IMG/VR virus record: IMGVR_UViG_3300008108_000666
Coordinates: 1-20,182 of that record
Source: a virus
Strand: one strand, 5' to 3'
DNA length: 20,182 nucleotides
Shown: positions 14,391-19,878 of the stretch, piece after piece
How positions within the stretch are numbered: position 1 is the first letter of the stretch
Layout: each line of letters begins with the position of its first letter
Notes under the pieces: model-generated
What the model was told of the DNA's origin: nothing
What the model saw: the letters and a program-made list of their open reading frames with translations, nothing else
Databases searched by the model: none
Translations under genes and position numbers: made by a program

Positions 14391-14550
14391 GAGGAATTAT
14401 ATTTATTGCATTATCATTAGGTATTAAAAGAATCTGCTGCATGGCTGTAATATTGCGGCAAATACCGATGTTTGAAGTGAATACCACACCTAGAAAATTA
14501 TTGTTTTTCTGATGCTTTTTCTCCCAATATCGACACGTTGCGCATATCAC
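14317..14550 (-). CDS. Small Cys4 (zinc-ribbon-like) protein
   Basis: A 77-residue protein with Cys3, Cys6, Cys31 and Cys65 in the arrangement CxxCxxW...C...GFGCIHF. This is the plan of a family of short phage and bacterial proteins with paired cysteines and a GCIH ending, which likely bind zinc. The only start is GTG at 14550, since the nearby ATG at 14545 is in another frame. It would be the first gene of the leftward operon and overlaps the sigma-like gene by 74 bases. Function is unknown. Confidence 0.6.
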   Translation of the reverse strand: MICATCRYWEKKHQKNNNFLGVVFTSNIGICRNITAMQQILLIPNDNAINIIPHATVETDEGFGCIHFRPHDFSGTI

Positions 14551-14585
14551 GCCCGAAAAATAAATAAAAAAAAGTTTAAAAAAAA

Positions 14586-14616
14586 TTTGGAATTGTGTAA
14601 AAGCTGTGTATATTTG
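14586..14616 (+). promoter_or_regulatory. Early promoter, perfect Bacteroidota consensus
   Basis: TTTG at 14586-14589, a spacer of exactly 19 bases and TATATTTG at 14609-14616 match the TTTG-N19-TAnnTTTG consensus in every defined position. Transcription should start near 14622, about 24 bases before the first rightward ATG at 14646. It should be recognised by the host's main sigma factor, as expected for an early phage promoter. Confidence 0.85.
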
Positions 14617-14630
14617 CTATATCAAACAAA

Positions 14631-14662
14631 CAAAAACTAAACAAAATGAGAACTTTCACAAA
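14631..14662 (-). promoter_or_regulatory. Possible divergent promoter for the leftward operon
   Basis: On the minus strand TTTG (14662-14659), 19 bases, then TAGTTTTTG (14639-14631) is one base longer in the -7 box than the consensus. It would overlap the start of the first rightward gene and face the early promoter. The imperfect box is compatible with a site that needs a phage factor. This is a weak call. Confidence 0.3.
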
Positions 14663-14825
14663 CGAATCAGGAACAAAATCAGTAAGAATAACTCAAGAAT
14701 TTACTGGTATTATTAGAGCTGCCTATTTTCAAATTTACAACAACGAAGAGCAGGTCCTTTTATTCAAATCATTTAACTCAATTAAGCAAGCTGAAAAATG
14801 GGCTTTTAATATTTTAGGAATTTAA
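14646..14825 (+). CDS. Small hypothetical protein, first early gene
   Basis: A 59-residue protein starting at the ATG at 14646, 29 bases after the end of the perfect early promoter. The beginning reads MRTFTNESGTKSVRI and the end KQAEKWAFNILGI. It has mixed alpha/beta character with alternating hydrophobic residues (IIRAAYFQIYN, QVLLFKSF) and no membrane segment. I do not recognise it. First-expressed small phage proteins often act against host functions, but nothing here indicates a target. Confidence 0.6.
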   Translation: MRTFTNESGTKSVRITQEFTGIIRAAYFQIYNNEEQVLLFKSFNSIKQAEKWAFNILGI

Positions 14826-14857
14826 TATATTTTTTGTAAACTTTAAAACTAAACATT

Positions 14858-15019
14858 ATGTTACTTTGGATTATCGGACTTTTAGTCTTCGCTTACTTTT
14901 TCGACTACCTTAATGTGAAACGAATTAAACAGATGCCTATCTGGAAGGGAAAGCACCTTCGCGTTCACAATCAGAAACAAGCTATTAAAGAATCTAAATC
15001 AAAAAATTATGGTAGTTAA
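14858..15019 (+). CDS. Small single-pass membrane protein
   Basis: A 53-residue protein from the ATG at 14858. Residues 2-18 (LLWIIGLLVFAYFFDYL) form a membrane segment, followed by a basic cytoplasmic tail (KRIKQ, WKGKHLR, KQAIKES). It overlaps the next gene by 11 bases. Not recognised. Confidence 0.55.
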   Translation: MLLWIIGLLVFAYFFDYLNVKRIKQMPIWKGKHLRVHNQKQAIKESKSKNYGS

Positions 15020-15263
15020 AATCTTAATAGAATCAACAGATCTGAACCATATTAAGTCAATCTGTTATAACGATCCAGAACATACGGAAGAGAGTTTTGT
15101 TGCTAGATTAATAGCCGTTCATCCTGTAACTGAACATCACTTCAGATATGTTGAAATTGAAATTAAAGATATGCAAATGTTTTTAACGTCTCTTTTCATA
15201 AAAGGAAAACAAATAGGCAGTAAAATTGAACCTTCATATTATAGCAACCCTTTACCATTTTAA
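15009..15263 (+). CDS. Small hypothetical protein
   Basis: An 84-residue protein from the ATG at 15009, inside the end of the preceding gene. It has beta-alpha character (VVKILIES at the start, FRYVEIEIKDMQMFLTSLF in the middle) and ends in NPLPF. I do not recognise it. The position between the promoter-proximal genes and the ERF gene suggests an early accessory protein. Confidence 0.6.
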   Translation: MVVKILIESTDLNHIKSICYNDPEHTEESFVARLIAVHPVTEHHFRYVEIEIKDMQMFLTSLFIKGKQIGSKIEPSYYSNPLPF

Positions 15264-15281
15264 ACATAAAACCCAAACATC

Positions 15282-15824
15282 ATGAAGCAACTACTTCAAA
15301 TTCAGGCCGAATTAAAAGCGCCAAAAAATCAATTCAACTCATTCGGTAAGTACAAGTATCGATCCTGTGAGGATATTCTAGAAGCTGCAAAACCTGTACT
15401 TCAAAAACATGGCTGCACCTTAACATTATCAGATTACATTCAAACAGCCGGCTCTTTAATATATGTCGAGGCCGTTGCAACTATTACAAACGGAACAGAT
15501 ACCATACAAGTAAAGGCGCAGGCTGGCATTGATACAAACCGCAAAGGGATGGATATAGCGCAGTCATTCGGTAGCTCAAGCTCATACGCTCGAAAGTATG
15601 CGCTCTCAGGTCTTTTCCTTTTGGATGATACTAAAGATGCAGACGCTACAAATACACACGGAAAAGAAATACCTACAAGGGCAGATAAAGACGCCTTGAT
15701 CAAACAAACTGAAAAGCTACCTGAGGAAAGAAGAGCAAAGGCTATTGTTGCTATTAACAAAGCAGAAACTCATGACGAATTTATTAAACTTAAAACCGCA
15801 TTAGATGGCATCAAAATTAACTGA
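15282..15824 (+). CDS. erf: ERF-family single-strand annealing protein
   Basis: A 180-residue recombinase of the ERF superfamily. The core runs from about residue 12 to 121, with NSFGKYKYRSCEDILEAAKP (19-38) and the signature GSSSSYARKYALSGLFLLDD (97-116) with TKDAD after it. The C-terminal part is a polar linker and a helical region. ERF proteins anneal complementary single strands during phage recombination and genome circularisation, working with an exonuclease and SSB; the small gene ending at 17203 could be the SSB-like partner. No matching exonuclease is visible nearby, though the VRR-NUC protein is a nuclease. Confidence 0.9.
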   Translation: MKQLLQIQAELKAPKNQFNSFGKYKYRSCEDILEAAKPVLQKHGCTLTLSDYIQTAGSLIYVEAVATITNGTDTIQVKAQAGIDTNRKGMDIAQSFGSSSSYARKYALSGLFLLDDTKDADATNTHGKEIPTRADKDALIKQTEKLPEERRAKAIVAINKAETHDEFIKLKTALDGIKIN

Positions 15825-16014
15825 ACAACAGATTAAAGATGTAAACGAGTTGTTATCTTCCGGAACATTAAGACAATTTGAAATAGCTCGTAAATTAAAC
15901 ATCGATGCAGCTACTATTAACTACTACCATAAGTTACAAAAAGGATATAAAATGGTAGTAAAAGAAGGTTATTTCAATGTAAATTTATACACTAAAGAAT
16001 TAGTAACAATTTAA
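15805..16014 (+). CDS. Small helix-turn-helix protein
   Basis: A 69-residue protein from the ATG at 15805, overlapping the end of the ERF gene by 20 bases. Residues about 6-42 fit a resolvase/sigma-type helix-turn-helix: QQIKDVNELLSSG, then RQFEIARKLNIDAATINYYH. The remaining 25 residues are a short beta tail. It is likely a DNA-binding regulator or accessory factor; its target cannot be read. Confidence 0.65.
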   Translation: MASKLTEQQIKDVNELLSSGTLRQFEIARKLNIDAATINYYHKLQKGYKMVVKEGYFNVNLYTKELVTI

Positions 16015-16024
16015 AACCTAAACA

Positions 16025-16237
16025 ATGGAAACAAAAAAAACAGCTATTGATGAATTCTGGCAAAAGCTATTATCTAAGGATGAAACCCTTGCGCTTAAAA
16101 TGGTAAGCGAATACATGGAATGCAAAAGATTAGAAAGCATACAAATACGCAATGCCATGCGATATGCCAGGAACCAAGCTAATAATAACAAATCAGGTGA
16201 AGATTATATCCTTGAAACATTTGGATATACCGTTTAA
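16025..16237 (+). CDS. Small hypothetical helical protein
   Basis: A 70-residue, mostly helical and charged protein from the ATG at 16025 (METKKTAIDEFWQKLLSKDE). It has no recognisable domain or membrane segment. It lies 10 bases after the preceding gene and has the usual A-rich leader. Confidence 0.6.
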   Translation: METKKTAIDEFWQKLLSKDETLALKMVSEYMECKRLESIQIRNAMRYARNQANNNKSGEDYILETFGYTV

Positions 16238-16254
16238 AATTTAAAAAACAAAAC

Positions 16255-16482
16255 ATGAAAAAAATAGTAATTCTTAAGGATAGAGCCGAATATATCGTAA
16301 AGGAACTCGGCGACAAATGCAAGTATATTGAGGAAGCTGGCTTCTTTGATATTGAAATAGATAATAATGATATTGATACATTAGTGAAATTATTTCATGC
16401 CGGAATTGAATACGGAATGAATAAGGCACATAAAAACATAGAAGATATTTTAAACAAAAAACTCGGAGTATTTAACTATTAA
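16255..16482 (+). CDS. Small hypothetical acidic protein
   Basis: A 75-residue acidic protein from the ATG at 16255. The middle is FDIEIDNNDIDTLVKLFHAG and the end helical. It is not recognised. Its stop codon lies in the first copy of the repeated leader that precedes the next gene. Confidence 0.6.
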   Translation: MKKIVILKDRAEYIVKELGDKCKYIEEAGFFDIEIDNNDIDTLVKLFHAGIEYGMNKAHKNIEDILNKKLGVFNY

Positions 16483-16496
16483 CCAATAAAATCAAA
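16479..16496 (+). repeat. Repeated A-rich leader, copy 1
   Basis: TTAACCAATAAAATCAAA occurs here and again, identically, at 16930-16947. Each copy contains the upstream gene's TAA and ends 5 bases before the next ATG. It looks like a duplicated intergenic leader that serves as the translation start region. Confidence 0.7.
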
Positions 16497-16501
16497 TCAA
16501 A

Positions 16502-16933
16502 ATGGCAAATTTAACATTTTACAAAGTATCTGCATTTGTATACGATATGTATTGCAAATCGCAATTAAGTGACAATAAAACACCAATTTATAAAATAATA
16601 GAATACCATAAGATCGGGAAGCATATAGGTGAAGCAATGTACCAATTGGGAATATATGAAATGAAGGGATCAAAAATTATATGGAAAGCAAATGCACCAA
16701 CTATTGAATTGATTGAAAAGATAGAAAGTAAAAGAAAAGAGATTCAAGATATAGGAAAAGCAAAATATATTCAAAAAATGGTGAATAAAAAAAAGGAACT
16801 ACCTAAAATTTCTGAAGTCGATCAATACAAAGATGCACTTGAAAAGGCTTTATTACGTATCAATGAGCTTGAAAGTAAAAAAGAAATTCAGCAGCCTGTG
16901 AAAAAATCATTCATATCAAAACTTTTTAATTAA
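16502..16933 (+). CDS. Hypothetical protein with possible winged-helix N-terminus
   Basis: A 143-residue basic protein from the ATG at 16502. Residues 1-68 (LTFYKVSAFVYDMYCKSQLS, then KIIEYHKIGKHIGEAMYQLG and SKIIWKANAP) could form a small winged-helix fold. Residues 75-130 are a charged helical region with coiled-coil character (DALEKALLRINELESKK), and the end is basic and aromatic (KKSFISKLFN). I do not recognise the family. Confidence 0.6.
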   Translation: MANLTFYKVSAFVYDMYCKSQLSDNKTPIYKIIEYHKIGKHIGEAMYQLGIYEMKGSKIIWKANAPTIELIEKIESKRKEIQDIGKAKYIQKMVNKKKELPKISEVDQYKDALEKALLRINELESKKEIQQPVKKSFISKLFN

Positions 16934-16947
16934 CCAATAAAATCAAA
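16930..16947 (+). repeat. Repeated A-rich leader, copy 2
   Basis: Identical to the 18 bases at 16479-16496, again overlapping a stop codon and ending shortly before an ATG (16952). Together the copies frame the gene 16502-16933, as if that gene had been inserted or duplicated with its leader. Confidence 0.7.
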
Positions 16948-16951
16948 ACAA

Positions 16952-17203
16952 ATGTCAAACTACGACAACACGAACAAAGGTGTATTATTCACCAACGATC
17001 AGAAAGGAAATGAGAAAGCGCCTAACTACAAAGGCAAGCTGAATGTAAACGGAAAGGAATACGATATAGCAGGATGGGTAAGACAAGGTAAAAATGGAAA
17101 TTTCCTTTCGCTTACCATTGCAGAACCTTTTAAAAAAGATAGCGATTCACCTAAGCAAACCACATACAATAAACCAAAAGACACCGGCGATCTGCCATTT
17201 TAA
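16952..17203 (+). CDS. Small SSB-like or DUF736-like protein with acidic PF tail
   Basis: An 83-residue protein from the ATG at 16952. The first 55 residues look like a small beta barrel of the DUF736 type (GVLFTNDQKGN, YKGKLNVNGKEYDIAGWV, FLSLTIAEPF), followed by a polar linker and the ending DTGDLPF. The last residues resemble the C-terminal tip of bacterial SSB (D-x-P-F), which docks DNA-processing enzymes. It may bind single-stranded DNA or mimic the SSB tip in replication or ERF-driven recombination. This is inferred; the domain match is weak. Confidence 0.6.
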   Translation: MSNYDNTNKGVLFTNDQKGNEKAPNYKGKLNVNGKEYDIAGWVRQGKNGNFLSLTIAEPFKKDSDSPKQTTYNKPKDTGDLPF

Positions 17204-17205
17204 TT

Positions 17206-17643
17206 ATGACACCAGAAGAAGCACTAAAAGAGATTAAAGATTATTTCAACCTGGAGCTTTTACCTTATTCAAGACAACGTTTATTTTCAATACTTGAAAT
17301 GCTCGATAAAACAAAAACAATTACCAAAATAAAAAAGGTATATGTTTATAGTGATAATGAAGTTCAGCATCAAGAAAATAGATTAGATCTTGTTGAAGAA
17401 GCGCAAAGGATAGCTCACATGTACGATACATCTTTGCATGAAATGAAAGGACGCAGGCGGTTTGTAAATATTGTTTCAGCACGTGCGCATTTCTGCAGAT
17501 ATGCAAAGTTAAATTCGGATATCAGTTTGAGTGAATTAGGTAGGTTTCTAAGGCGGGACCATACAAGCATAATGCACCTTATTTATAATTCAAAACAAAG
17601 ATGTATAATACCACCTTTGCCACGTAAAATCAGAAAGAAATGA
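17206..17643 (+). CDS. Stand-alone DnaA domain IV-like DNA-binding protein
   Basis: A 145-residue protein from the ATG at 17206. Residues about 83-126 match the DNA-binding domain IV of the bacterial initiator DnaA: RRRFVNIVSARAHFCRY (83-99), then ISLSELGRFLRRDHTSIMHL (106-125), with RDHTSIMH (117-124) in place of the DnaA signature RDHTTVxH. The ATPase domain of DnaA is absent. The N-terminal 60 residues are charged and not recognised. Such proteins bind DnaA-box-like sites and may recruit or compete with host DnaA. The gene lies in the replication block, about 2 kb before the initiator with its iterons. Confidence 0.8.
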   Translation: MTPEEALKEIKDYFNLELLPYSRQRLFSILEMLDKTKTITKIKKVYVYSDNEVQHQENRLDLVEEAQRIAHMYDTSLHEMKGRRRFVNIVSARAHFCRYAKLNSDISLSELGRFLRRDHTSIMHLIYNSKQRCIIPPLPRKIRKK

Positions 17644-17738
17644 TCTATCTTATAATTCTTTTAATATTGATCGGATTCGGACTTTTATTTATAAGCGGCT
17701 TTAATGCTTTAAATCATAATCATGAAGAAGATAACTGA
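17640..17738 (+). CDS. 32-residue single-pass membrane micro-protein
   Basis: An ATG at 17640 overlaps the DnaA-like gene's stop as ATGA and opens a 32-residue frame. Residues 2-19 are continuously hydrophobic (IYLIILLILIGFGLLFIS), followed by a polar end rich in Asn, His and Glu. It overlaps the start of the nuclease gene by 17 bases. The tight coupling on both sides argues that it is translated. Confidence 0.55.
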   Translation: MIYLIILLILIGFGLLFISGFNALNHNHEEDN

Positions 17739-18108
17739 AAAAGACGTACATACAGCCGTTTGCAAATACCTAGATGCTCAATACCCAGATGTGATCTATT
17801 TATCAGATCCGTCCGGTATGAGGGTCACAATAGGCCTGCAAATGGAACTGAAGCGTAAAAGATGCAAAAGGTATAAGATTCCTGATCTGATTATTCTGCA
17901 TCCTAATAAAATTTATAAAGGACTTGTAATCGAAATAAAGACTGATCTGTCAAAGGTTGTAACTAAGTCTGGAGACTTGCGTAAAGATCCACACCTACAG
18001 GATCAGCTTATAACCTTAGAACGATTGCAGGTATTAGGATATGCAGGTGTATTCGGTTGCGGATTCGATCACATCAAAAGCCTTTTAGATGAATATTTTA
18101 AACCATAA
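17722..18108 (+). CDS. VRR-NUC domain nuclease
   Basis: A 128-residue protein that fits the VRR-NUC fold of PD-(D/E)XK nucleases throughout. The helical start TEKDVHTAVCKYLDAQYPDV is followed by KIPDLIILHP (PD at 54-55), then LVIEIKTDLS (EIK at 71-73) and DPHLQDQLITLERLQVLGYA (89-108), the conserved C-terminal helix. All catalytic positions (D55, E71, K73) are present. Family members cut branched or flapped DNA such as Holliday junctions, and this one may resolve replication or recombination intermediates made with the ERF protein. Confidence 0.85.
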   Translation: MKKITEKDVHTAVCKYLDAQYPDVIYLSDPSGMRVTIGLQMELKRKRCKRYKIPDLIILHPNKIYKGLVIEIKTDLSKVVTKSGDLRKDPHLQDQLITLERLQVLGYAGVFGCGFDHIKSLLDEYFKP

Positions 18109-18118
18109 AACTATATAA

Positions 18119-18763
18119 ATGAGAATACTTGTAGCTTGTGAAGAAAGTCAAGCAGTAACAAAAGAATTTAGAAAAAAAGGATTTGAAGCATTTAGTTGTG
18201 ATTTATTACAATGTTCAGGTGGTCATCCTGAATGGCATTTACAACAAGATGTTACTGAATTGTTGAAACAAAAATGGGATATGATTATAGCATTTCCTCC
18301 ATGCACTTATTTAACAGTAACAGGCAACAGATGGTTTAATATAGATCGGTACGGGCAAAAAGCAATACAAAGACATCAAGATAGAAAAGATGCTGTTAAA
18401 TTTTTTATGATGTTTGCAAATGCTGATTGTAATTACATAGCTATTGAAAACCCAGTTGGCATTATGAGTAGTGAATGGAGAAAACCAGATCAAATAATTA
18501 ACCCCTATAATTTTGGAGACCCATACGAAAAAAAAACGTGCTTATGGCTTAAAGGATTAAAAACATTAAAATATACGAATGTTGTAAAACCTGAACCACG
18601 AAAACAATTTAAAAGCGGTAAAACAATGCCTAGTTGGTATGCTGATGCTTGGAAATTACAAAAAGATGAACGTGCAAAATTAAGATCAAAGACTTTTTTA
18701 GGAATTGCTCAAGCAATGGCAGATCAATGGGGTACTTTTTTATTAAACCATAAAAACCAATAA
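18119..18763 (+). CDS. Compact cytosine methyltransferase-like protein
   Basis: A 214-residue protein with motifs of DNA cytosine-5 methyltransferases. MRILVACEES (1-10) is motif I-like with the following acidic residue in FSCDLL, AFPPCTYLTVTGN (58-70) contains the catalytic PC of motif IV, and AIENPVGIM (108-116) resembles motif VI (ENV). CLWLKGLKTL (141-150) is a conserved trailing block. It lacks the large target-recognition region of typical enzymes. This short family is frequent in phages and is often annotated as a cytosine methyltransferase; activity is not established from sequence. Its bases look more AT-rich than those of neighbours. Confidence 0.7.
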   Translation: MRILVACEESQAVTKEFRKKGFEAFSCDLLQCSGGHPEWHLQQDVTELLKQKWDMIIAFPPCTYLTVTGNRWFNIDRYGQKAIQRHQDRKDAVKFFMMFANADCNYIAIENPVGIMSSEWRKPDQIINPYNFGDPYEKKTCLWLKGLKTLKYTNVVKPEPRKQFKSGKTMPSWYADAWKLQKDERAKLRSKTFLGIAQAMADQWGTFLLNHKNQ

Positions 18764-18765
18764 AC

Positions 18766-19056
18766 ATGACACGAACTCAAGCACTAGCAAAGCACCTGTT
18801 AGCGGGTAAACCAGTAAGCATCAAAACAGCTTACAACTATTTCGGAATCAGTAATATTAGCAGGGAAGTGATAAGGTTAATTGAGCGACCTTTTGGAGTA
18901 ATCCTTACACGTACAAAAAAGGAAGGGAAAACGAAATACGGATCGTATTGCAATTGGATCGAATATAGTCTAATGACTAACAAGCTAAATGCAGCCGGGA
19001 TAAAAAAGCTAAAAAAATTCCTACAGGAAAGCCAAAATAAACAGAAAGTTTATTAA
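18766..19056 (+). CDS. Small winged helix-turn-helix protein
   Basis: A 96-residue basic protein from the ATG at 18766, 2 bases after the preceding stop. The N-terminus TRTQALAKHLLAGKPVSIKT followed by AYNYFGISNISREVIRLIER is a winged-helix type DNA-binding region, with a wing containing KKEGKTKYGSYCNWIEYSL. Proteins with this pattern are common in Bacteroidota phages. Placed directly before the initiator leader, it may regulate replication, but no direct evidence exists. Confidence 0.65.
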   Translation: MTRTQALAKHLLAGKPVSIKTAYNYFGISNISREVIRLIERPFGVILTRTKKEGKTKYGSYCNWIEYSLMTNKLNAAGIKKLKKFLQESQNKQKVY

Positions 19057-19061
19057 ATTTG
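19054..19061 (+). promoter_or_regulatory. -7 promoter element before the initiator leader RNA
   Basis: TAAATTTG matches TAnnTTTG exactly and overlaps the TAA of the preceding gene. No TTTG is found at the expected -33 distance. Transcription would start near 19067, exactly at the beginning of the structured leader. Confidence 0.45.
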
Positions 19062-19065
19062 TAAA

Positions 19066-19150
19066 CGATGAGTAACGGCATCACTTTAACTTTTTAGCCT
19101 GGATGGAATAGCTGCGACCGTTACCGCACTATTCTTGAAGGGCTTTTTTA
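19066..19150 (+). ncRNA. Structured leader RNA with predicted pseudoknot before the initiator gene
   Basis: Pairings found by eye: an inner hairpin GAATAG/CTATTC (19106-19111 with 19129-19134) continued, after one bulged C, by TGCG/CGCA (19113-19116 with 19125-19128), with an 8-base loop ACCGTTAC. Seven loop bases, CCGTTAC (19118-19124), are complementary to GTAACGG at 19072-19078, giving a pseudoknot. An outer stem AGCC/GGCT (19096-19099 with 19141-19144) is followed by six T and ends six bases before the start codon. The pieces fit a cis-acting attenuator, a riboswitch-like element or a small separate RNA. It does not match any riboswitch class I recognise. Confidence 0.6.
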
Positions 19151-19155
19151 TTTTT

Positions 19156-19878
19156 ATGAATAAAGACGCATTTTACTTTCCGCATTTCAGCAATGCAAGG
19201 AACGACCGCAAAATATTAAGACTGCGAAGGGAACTAGGTACTGAAGGATATGGCATTTATTTTATGATTCTTGAGATACTTAGGGACTCAACAGATTACA
19301 AATATCCATTGCAAGATATTGATCTGCTTGCAGATGAATTTAAAGTAAGTGAACCTAAAGTTAAAACAGTTATTTGTAACTATAATCTATTTGAAGTTGA
19401 TCAAAATGAAATGTTTTTTAGCGCTAAATTTAACGAATACCTTGCCCCTTATATCAGGATGAAAGAGCAAAGGAGATTAGCCGGAATAGCAAGCGCTTCA
19501 AAAAGATTAAACTCAACAACCGCTCAACAACCGCTGAACGACCGTTCAACGACCGTTCAACAAAGTAAAGGAAAGGAAATAAAAGAAAGTAAAGTAAATA
19601 AAGTAAATAAAGGAAATATATTTACACCACCACAGATAGAAGAAGTTAAATTATTCTTTGAAGAAAACGGATATGTAAACGGTGAGAAGGCATGGAATTA
19701 TTACAACGATGCAGACTGGAAGGATAGCACCGGAAAGCCTGTAAAGAATTGGAAACAGAAAATGCGAGGCGTATGGTTTAAAGATGAAAACCGAAAGCCA
19801 GCACCAAAAGAAAGAATATTAACCTTATCAGAATTAATCGAACAAAAAAAAGCAGAAGGCGATGAAAACTATTTTTAA
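19156..19878 (+). CDS. Replication initiator, Lin1244/Lin1753 (DUF4373) and DnaD-like domains
   Basis: A 240-residue protein from the ATG at 19156 (MNKDAFYFPHFSNARNDRKI); a longer frame would need a TTG at 19135 in the leader hairpin. Residues 1-100 are the winged-helix Lin1244/Lin1753 type domain, with KILRLRRELGTEGYGIYFMI as its core. Residues 117-155 are a low-complexity linker encoded by the 11-bp repeats and the purine tract. Residues about 156-207 (FTPPQIEEVKLFFEENGYV, then WNYYNDADWKDSTGKPVKNW) resemble the C-terminal DnaD-like region. Such proteins initiate phage replication and load helicase. As in lambda O, the origin probably lies within the gene. Its stop overlaps the next gene by 17 bases. 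Confidence 0.8.
   Translation: MNKDAFYFPHFSNARNDRKILRLRRELGTEGYGIYFMILEILRDSTDYKYPLQDIDLLADEFKVSEPKVKTVICNYNLFEVDQNEMFFSAKFNEYLAPYIRMKEQRRLAGIASASKRLNSTTAQQPLNDRSTTVQQSKGKEIKESKVNKVNKGNIFTPPQIEEVKLFFEENGYVNGEKAWNYYNDADWKDSTGKPVKNWKQKMRGVWFKDENRKPAPKERILTLSELIEQKKAEGDENYF
19512..19566 (+). repeat. Iteron-like array B within the initiator gene: five 11-bp repeats
   Basis: Units are CTCAACAACCG (19512-19522), CTCAACAACCG (19523-19533), CTGAACGACCG (19534-19544), TTCAACGACCG (19545-19555) and TTCAACAAAGT (19556-19566). Eleven is not a multiple of three, so the repeat runs through all codon phases and encodes an unstructured Ser/Thr/Gln-rich linker; selection on the DNA is more likely than on the protein. 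The core AACGACCGTT is nearly palindromic. It is probably the initiator binding region of the replication origin. Confidence 0.85.
19567..19620 (+). other. AT-rich purine tract beside iterons B, probable origin unwinding region
   Basis: The tract directly follows the iterons and consists of A/G-rich units such as AAAGTAAAGTAAATAAAG on the plus strand, encoding a Lys/Ser/Val linker. Iterons followed by an asymmetric AT-rich tract inside the initiator gene is the layout of the lambda origin. Array A has the same neighbour at 830-886. Confidence 0.65.

Noticed and set aside
15009-15263. SSB-like tail on the 84-residue early protein (ending NPLPF)
   Set aside because: The tip lacks the acidic residues expected before PF, and the rest of the protein shows no barrel-like pattern.
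15440-15760. Minus-strand frame of 106 codons opposite the ERF gene
   Set aside because: It lies wholly antisense to a clearly recognised ERF core and has no recognisable motif or coupling.
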